From NCBI RefSeq assembly GCF_030867095.1, contig NC_081824.1, positions 360,487,829 through 360,551,828 on the forward strand: DNA of 64,000 nt, written 5' to 3'. Position 1 is the stretch's first letter. Each line of letters opens with the position of its first letter. The notes under the pieces were generated by a model. That model was not told the origin of the DNA, ran no database searches, and saw only the letters and a list, made by a program, of their open reading frames with translations. A program made the position numbers and the translations under genes. Below, one piece after another: positions 58,169-64,000 of the stretch. This DNA is from Alligator mississippiensis. Taxonomy: Eukaryota; Chordata; Crocodylia; Alligatoridae.

Positions 58169-59459
58169 TCATAGGATCCCAGCCAGATAAGCATCCAGTT
58201 TGCTCTTGAAGGTGTTCAATGTAGGCACTTGAACCACCTCCAGTGGCAGGCTGTTCCAGACCTTGGGGGCTTGGATAGTAAAAAAATTCTTCCTTATGTC
58301 CAGCCTGAAATGGTCTTGTAGTAGTTTATGACCGTTTGACCTAGTCGTCATCCCTTGGGGCGCTCTGGTGAACAAACGTTCCCCCAGATACTGGTGGGAA
58401 CCCCTGATAAAGTTATAGGTGGCCATCAGATCACCACTGAGCCTGCGCTTTTCCAGGCTAAAGAGCCCCAGGGTTCTCAGCCTGTCATCGTAGGGTCTGC
58501 TTCCCTGACCTCTGATCATGCGTGTGGCTCTTCTCTGGATTCTCTCAAGCTTCTCCACATCCTTTTTGAATTGCGGAGCCCAAAACTGGACGCAGTACTC
58601 CAGCTGCGGCCTTACCAAGGCCGAGTACAAGGGGAGAATGACGTCCCGGGATTTGCTTGAGAAGCATCTATGGATGCAAGCCAGCATTTTGGTCGCTTTA
58701 CTAGCCGCAGCATTGCATTGCAGACTCATGTTCATCTTGTGGTCAATGATTTCATAGATTTCATAAACATTAGGGCTGGAAGGGACCTCGGAAGATCATT
58801 GAGTCTAGCCCCCTGCCCAAAGGGCAGGAAGTCAGCTGGGGTCATAGGATCCCAGCAAGATAAGCATCCAGCTTGCTCTTGAAGGTGTTCAATATAGGCA
58901 CTTGAACCACCTCCGGTGGCAGGCTGTTCCAAACCTTGGGGGCTCGGACAGTTTAATGACCCCCAAGTCTCTTTCTTCCATAGTGCTAGCCAACATAGCA
59001 CTGCCGAGCCTATAAGGATGCTGCGGGTTTTTCTTCCCAAGGTGGAGAACCTTGCATTTATCAGCGTTAAACACCATCAGATTCTCGTCCGACCACTTGC
59101 TGAGCCTGTCCAGGTCAGCCTGGATCACTCGCCTGTCTTCTGGTGTGGATGCTTTGCCCCAAAGTTTGGTGTCATCAGCGAACTTGGCCGGTCCGCTTCT
59201 GACTCCAGTGTCCACATCATTAATGAAGATGTTGAACAGTATGGGTCCAAGGACAGAGCCTTGGGGGACCCCACTGGTCACAGGACACCACGATGAGTGA
59301 CTTCCATCAATTACTACCCTCTGGGTCCAACCACGGAGCCAATTTTCCAGCCAGTGGATCGTGGAGGACCCAAGGCGACAATTGGCCAGTTTCACCAAGA
59401 GGTGATCATGGGATACCAGATCAAAGGCTTTTTTGAAGTCAAGATATATGACATCAATC
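58169..59459 (-). pseudogene. CR1 ORF2 RT, open in two halves
   Basis: The RT half (59459 down to 58959) reads [40 protein letters not shown] (FADD at 59182-59171) and KCKVLHLGKKN, MEERDLGVI. The second half (58735-58169) reads KMNMSLQCNAAASKATKML, PQLEYCVQFWAPQFKKDVEK, RPYDDRLRTLGLFSLEKRR and KLDAYLAGIL. All canonical palm and thumb motifs including the two catalytic FADD aspartates are present. The only break between the halves is the 205-bp CR1 insertion. The fingers and endonuclease are absent because of 5' truncation. Confidence 0.9.
58750..58954 (-). mobile_element. CR1 3' fragment nested in another CR1, with 5-bp TSD
   Basis: A 205-bp CR1 3' end: TTTCATAGATTTCATAAACA tail, then the LAGIL-type C-terminus inverse, ending at CTCGGACAGTTT. 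AATGA occurs at 58745-58749 and again at 58955-58959, where the host frame resumes (ERDLGVI / DHKMNMS). CR1 often lacks a target duplication, so this is informative, though five bases could arise by chance. Confidence 0.85.
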
Positions 59460-59475
59460 TATTCTCTATTAGTTT

Positions 59476-59820
59476 TGTATATTGTGGGGGGAGGGCGTGC
59501 ATGTATGGTATGTGCATGGTATGTGTTGTGTGTGTGGTGTGAGTAGTATGTGTGTGGTATGTGAGGTGTGTGTGTGTGGTATGTGTGCTGTGTGTGGTGT
59601 TTGTGGGGGAGTATGTGTATGTGGTATATGTGATGCATGTGTGGTGTATGTGTATGGTGGATATGTATAGTAGGGAGTGGGGGTGGGTATGTGGGTGTGG
59701 TAGGATATGGGGGTGTATGTGAGGAGTTGAGGGGGTGTAGCTATGTGTGGGGGCATAAGGTATGTTGGGGAGTTGGGTATATGTGGGGGGGTTGTAAGAG
59801 TGGGGTGTGGATATGAGGGA
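59476..59820. repeat. GT-rich degenerate tandem array
   Basis: Alternating GTGTGTGTGG, GTATGTG and GTGGTATGTG words with G-runs extend for about 340 bp. The apparent repetitive open frames (TH/HTPH-type on the minus strand) are artefacts of the array. It begins where the CR1 at 58081 is truncated. Confidence 0.8.
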
Positions 59821-59877
59821 GGTTCAGGGGTGTGTGAGGACCCCCAAAACTCCTCCCATGGTACAACACTCAAGGCA

Positions 59878-60362
59878 CACGTGCCAGGTGAGGCACAGCT
59901 CTGACCAGCACTCCACATCGCAGCAAGGGGTGCAGCCTTCGTGCAGCTGCCTGCATCGCCAGTGCTCCCTGCCATTCAAGTACAGCCCGTGCACTAGCAC
60001 AGCAGGGAGGGAAGCTCCATGTGCTGGAGCCAGGTATCTTCCCTGCTGGGGCAGTGCAGCACCAGAGAGAAGCCCCAGGTGCTGGAGCTGGCTGCCTTCC
60101 CCGCAGGGACTGCACTACAGTGGAGGGAAGCCCCAGGCAAGGAAGGCAGCTAACTTCAGAGCCTGAAGTTTCTCTCTGGTGCTGTGCAGCCCCAGGAGGG
60201 AAGACACCTGGCTCCAGCATGTGGGGCTTCCCTCCCTGCTGTGCAAGTGCTGAAACTGCACGTGAGTGGCAGGGAATGCCAGCAATACAGGCAGCTGCGC
60301 GGAAACTCCACCCCTTGCTACAATGTGCTGTGCTGGCCGAAGTCATGCCATACCAGGCACCT
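59878..60362. repeat. GC-rich palindrome, ~230-bp arms
   Basis: The arm at 59878-60104 is the reverse complement of 60128-60362 (shared blocks GCAGCAAGGGGT, GCAGCTGCCTG, AGCAGGGAGGGAAGC, TGCTGGAGCCAGGT, GCACCAGAGAGAA). Identity is around 80% by eye and the spacer is only about 20 bases. Similar frames on both strands arise from this symmetry. It lies within the DNA between two hAT-like ends. Confidence 0.75.
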
Positions 60363-60830
60363 GAACCATGAGTGCCCTGCCTGCTACTGCCACTGCCTGC
60401 CACCATGGGACAGGCAGTGACAGCCACTCTCCCTCACACCCACATGCTACCCACCCCATCTCTGGACTGCCGCCAGCCCCTGTCCTCCTGGGTGCAGGCT
60501 CCACACTGCCACCAGCCCCAGCCCATGCTCCAGGCTTCCTTCCAGCTGCAGCCCCACTGCTTCCCTACCTGCTGCCTGGAGCCAGCAGGAAACCAAAGAA
60601 GCAAGCAGGTCCCAGGGGCTGCAGCAGCAGCTCTGCATGGAAGCTGCATGCTGGCCTGCTGGCCCCTTCCACCCATGAGAGTGGGAGCCAGGCAATAGGG
60701 TACATTTTGGGGGCTGTGTGCACACGTGGGTGCCTCGCTCCCAGCCTTGTGGGTGGAAGGGTTGGGTGCGGCACAATTTATTGGGTGGCGACACAGGCCA
60801 GATGAAAGTGCTTGGTGGACTGAATGCGGC
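60363..60830. other. GC-rich segment right of the palindrome
   Basis: A continuation of the GC-rich block, with CCACCATGGGACAGGCAGTG and repeated CCAGCCCC words. Open frames of 100-145 residues exist on both strands with no domain and are likely products of composition. I think it is internal sequence of the hAT-like repeat that ends at 60855. Confidence 0.4.
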
Positions 60831-60857
60831 TGCAAGCCATATTTTGCCCACCTCTGG

Positions 60858-63110
60858 CTAACACGCAATTCATATTGATATAACGATGAAGGGCTGTTCA
60901 GTAAACGCTTTGCTCAGTGTTGCCTAGATACCAGTTATGGTGCGTCTAATAATGTTCACTACTTTGTTAAAGTGCCATGAAAGTCTCCAGGGAACTGAAA
61001 ATGTCAGCTAAAGGAGCTCTGGTCTGGTCCTCCACGTTGGGAGTAGTGTGGGGGTTTGGGAGCTCACCCATGTCAAAAATTTCAGTTACAGGCTACAAGA
61101 AAAGAAACCAGATGGAAAAAAAATGGTCTGAAAGCTTTTGAAGTTGGTACAGGCAATGATGCATAAACCATAAAGGGAAGATGATGATAACAAAAGTTTA
61201 TAAAAAATAAAAAAAATCAAATTAATCTTCCACAGTGATGTGCAGGTTCAACTAGTCATATTTTACTTGGGCTATTTAATTATGCTGCACAACTGTGTAC
61301 TCAGATTCTTTGACTTGAGAGTTTGTTAAACACATTGTGTCCCTTTTACACTTCTACCATTTACTCTATGAATTAACCCACCAATATACCAGCATTCATG
61401 CAACAAAAGCCCCTAAGATAAATCTGACCTACCAATGGAACTAAAGAACTGACATCCAAGTAAACTAATTTTTCTGTTCTATTTATTGTGAAAATCAAAA
61501 ACATCACACTTTAGATTTTTTTTTTATCAAACCATGAAGAAGAGAGGTATGTTAAAGTACATAAACAAATAAATAAATATAATAAATAATAAACAATTGC
61601 TAAATAAAGGATGCCTTTACAATTTTCCAAAAACCAGTGCACTGTTATTCTGAAGAAGGGCTTTGAGGCCACTTCTACAACACAGGCATGACAGCAAATT
61701 TAAGTCATTGTCTACTCTCCTGGAGATATGAAGTGTCAGGGGAATTAAATGTGAATGGACATTAGGCTGGTGCATTCTATCAGTGGCACTATGTTTTATT
61801 AAGCTTAAGTGGAAAAATATTTTATTAGTTGATTCATTGTATCAACAGATAGATCAGAAATCACCAGATAACAGTCTGGAGCAGGGTACTGCCAAAAAAA
61901 CAGTTTGAATACATTTTAAGGGGCTGAACAACCTATCAAGTCAGTCAAAATGCACTGTGATTCATGTATTCAGTTCTGCAATGGCAAAGACATAATCGAA
62001 GCCAAAATCTTCATTATTTAATGTTCTTTAAATGCCAACTCACCCTGTCTGACAACTGTTTTTAAATAGCAATGTGCAGTTACTACCCACTCTATGCTGC
62101 TTGCCATAATGGGCTTTCCCTGGAGTGGAAATACCTAACCATCCTTTTCAAAATAGTGTCCAGGGTCAAATTCCAGCAAAATTAATCTGAAGACAGGTGG
62201 AAACCATTCATGAACAATTTTTAGTAATATGACATGTCAAGCCAAAGACTGCGGCTCTAATTATGTGGACATAATTTGAAACAAGAAAAGAAAACAAAAG
62301 ATCACACAAAAAACAGGAAAAATCCCACTGACTTTCATCCTCCAAAGCTGTGAAATGTAATAATATTCCCTCCAAAGAAGGCTGAGATTATAAACCCAGA
62401 AGGATTCCTAACTGAACATTTCCTCATTCACTTTATGAGTTATTACAAAGTAAGTGTTTGAGGCTTGTGTACAAAATAATCATTTCTTTGGAGAGCTAGA
62501 CAGTGAGACCCTTTCAGGAGATACTGCCTATTTATTTCTTGTATTAAATTATGTTGGCAGCTCTTAATAAAACATAACAGCAACAACAAAAAGAAGAAAC
62601 AAACGGAGTCATTAGACTGTTCCTGCTCTAGAACCGTAGCAGTTCAGTAAACTGCTAGTAACCCTTTCTTTTGAACAGTTTTGGCTTTCTCTTGGGACAT
62701 TTATTATGACAATTGAAGTAACTCTGTTTCAAACTGTCACAGCAGGTTGAGATAACTGACCCCCAGGACACAATATTACCAAAATGGATGGATTTATAAC
62801 CTCCTAACAACAGTTCTAATGATATTCTTGAAATGCCTGTAAGTGAAAATGAAGTACAAGACACCTCAGTGTGTGAGTTAATCACACATTGTTAGTAACT
62901 GTAGTTAGTGAGGAGATTGTAAATTTTGAACTGGAATAGCATTTATGTTTATCGAGTGTTCAGCTTGATAGAGAAAGGCATATATTGCATTGGTAATTGC
63001 ACCTTAAAGTGTCTTTGAAGCTAAGAAGTGTAAGAAATACTTAACTACAGGAGCACACATTCTGTTATTCAGAAGCAACAGAACTGGTCTTCAATAAAAG
63101 CCATCCTGTT
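60858..63110. other. AT-rich unique DNA without recognised genes
   Basis: An (AAAT)n-like run lies at about 61562-61600 and a T-run at 61518-61526. No coding or RNA gene is recognised. Confidence 0.45.
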
Positions 63111-63149
63111 TAGGCACTTTGTGCCAAAAAGATTCCTGAACTGCCCTGA

Positions 63150-63315
63150 CATATCCCTCGTTTCCTTTCCTTTCTGTTCAAATCAAATGGCTTCAAGTCA
63201 CACAGATGCCAGCACAACCATCACTGAGAGCACAGGAGAGACAGATTTGCTACTGACTCTGGAGCCCTCTCCCAACCCATCTCAATACAGATATGACCAA
63301 CCATGACAGGTAAGT
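63150..63315 (+). other. Possible host exon end: ATG followed by consensus splice donor
   Basis: CAACC-ATG-ACAG|GTAAGT places an ATG (63303-63305, A at -3) four bases before a consensus donor (GT at 63310-63311). An upstream pyrimidine tract (CGTTTCCTTTCCTTTCTG, 63158-63175) followed by CACACAG (63198-63204) could serve as an acceptor. The frame from 63121 (ending SPNPSQYRYDQP, stop at 63304-63306) cannot continue through the donor. This could be a 5' UTR/start exon whose gene continues beyond the window, or chance. No family is recognised. Confidence 0.2.
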
Positions 63316-64000
63316 GTCTCTAAGCCCCTGTAGTCCTTGGCTGGTTCATGGCCAGTCTCTTTATGAAGATGATCCATGTGCAGTCTAATCCACACTAGGA
63401 AATGTTATAAGCTTGCATATATTTGTATAGGATGAAATCTTCAAATAGTTTAGTTGTTAAAGACTATCCAGTCTCTACTACTACTTTATATATACTTTAG
63501 CTCAAGTTGAGAAGAATTTCCAGAGAGAATAAAATGACTTCTCTCTGAAAGAAGAGCGGCCCCTTGCTAAATTTCAAGTCCCAAATCCAAAGCATGGTGG
63601 CACTAAAGTATTTTAAAGGAAAGGCGTCAAGATTTACTTAAATGTGAAAATGAATATTTTTTCTCTCCTAAGCTTGTTCTCAGAAACAGCTACACTGTTA
63701 TAAATTAAATTTTCCAAAAATATTCAGCATGATGCAGATATTTTCCAGGGAATTTTCAGCCCAAATAGTTCATATTTGTCAAAGTAACTGGATCTTATAA
63801 TTGTCAGGCAACCTTAATAATACTTGGTGCTACTGCCCCACCTATAGTAATATGGCTTAAAGTAGTACAGATATTTACACAGCTGGTGTTACATGACTGC
63901 TATTCATACATTCATAGGAAATTACCTTTACTCGGGTTTTGTTTTTTATCATGAACTCATTAAATACTAATACATTTATTCTTTGAATTATTTATATCAT
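63316..64000. other. AT-rich unique DNA at window end
   Basis: No feature is recognised. If the donor at 63310 is real, this is the beginning of an intron. Confidence 0.4.

Larger units (their letters stand above)
58081..59462 (-). mobile_element. CR1 LINE, minus strand, RT domain, with nested CR1
   Basis: A 5'-truncated CR1 copy that runs from the tail (ATTTCATAGATATTAGGG, 58082) to a break in the RT palm near 59462 ([18 protein letters not shown]). It carries a second CR1 3' fragment at 58750-58954. Without that insertion the reading frame would be essentially open, so it is the best-preserved CR1 RT in the window. It belongs to the same subfamily as the copy at 4811. Confidence 0.93.
57721..60855. 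mobile_element. hAT-like termini around nested elements (uncertain span)
   Basis: The left start CTGGGGTGGGTAATTATTTT and the right end ATTTTGCCCACCTCTG are inverse relatives, and the inner words (TTAGGTGGAGGTCCACTTAA on the left, GCCAGATGAAAGTGCTTGG on the right) belong to a hAT repeat type familiar from reptile genomes. A CR1 pair (58081-59462), a GT array and a large palindrome lie between. The flanking octamers GGCCTGTG and GCTAACAC do not match, so the two ends may be from different copies. Confidence 0.42.

Noticed and set aside
59469..59975. 168-residue Thr/His/Pro-rich frame on the minus strand
   Set aside because: It is the translation of the GT-rich array.
59870..60427. 185-residue frame on the minus strand with a similar frame on the plus strand
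   Set aside because: The similarity of opposite-strand translations is explained by the palindrome, not by a pair of genes.
63121..63306. 61-residue frame ending at the candidate donor as a coding exon
   Set aside because: It ends at a stop codon before the donor, so it cannot be an internal coding exon in that frame. Only the short ATG-to-donor possibility is kept, at low confidence.
1..64000. tRNA, rRNA or snRNA genes
   Set aside because: I looked for tRNA-like A/B boxes and conserved rRNA words by eye and found none convincing. A covariance-model scan would be decisive.

Overview
This window looks like non-coding DNA (intergenic or intronic) from a large amniote genome, most likely a non-avian reptile and probably a crocodilian. 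The evidence is the abundance of CR1 LINEs with tails of the type TTTCATAG / ATCTATGAATC, very AT-rich unique DNA, hAT-type short elements, and a foldback MITE-like family that resembles the published crocodilian family called Chompy (name recalled, not checked). No complete host protein-coding gene, rRNA or tRNA can be supported. All convincing protein similarity belongs to reverse-transcribing elements. The only hint of a host gene is a strong splice-donor context just after an ATG near the right end (63,303-63,315), at low confidence.

Layout. 1-18.6 kb: AT-rich unique DNA with two CR1 3' ends (4.8-5.2 kb minus, 7.6-8.0 kb plus), three copies of the foldback family (2.77, 4.16 and 11.16 kb), a short hAT-like element (13.45 kb) and a roughly 240-bp-arm inverted repeat (14.1-14.8 kb). 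18.6-22.1 kb: a GC-rich island made of C-rich then G-rich minisatellites, interrupted by a 1.5-kb CR1 reverse transcriptase fragment. 23.9-25.2 kb: the minus-strand remnant of a Ty3/Gypsy-like LTR element (LTR, gag, zinc knuckle). 27.1-29.3 kb: two terminal-inverted-repeat elements and a CR1 tail. 32.7-39.4 kb: endonuclease and reverse transcriptase parts of a non-CR1 APE-type LINE, separated by LTR-like DNA, a CR1 fragment, microsatellites and hairpins. 42.9-53.1 kb: a hAT-like element with a perfect 8-bp target duplication, followed by two nearly full-length but decayed CR1s; the second contains two later CR1s, one inside the other, and two unrelated insertions. 55.3-56.6 kb: a palindromic hAT-like element inserted immediately inside one end of another transposon. 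57.7-60.9 kb: hAT-like ends enclosing a nested CR1 pair, a GT array and a near-perfectly centred palindrome. 60.9-64 kb: AT-rich unique DNA.

Nothing here forms an operon or pathway. What the window offers is an insertion stratigraphy, in which nested elements can be ordered in time, and three families of non-autonomous DNA elements whose target-duplication lengths can be read directly: 8 bp for the hAT-like elements, 5 bp for the GGTGCATCTACAC family, and apparently 6 bp for the CCAGGGAT foldback family. The last two are the most novel-looking signals.
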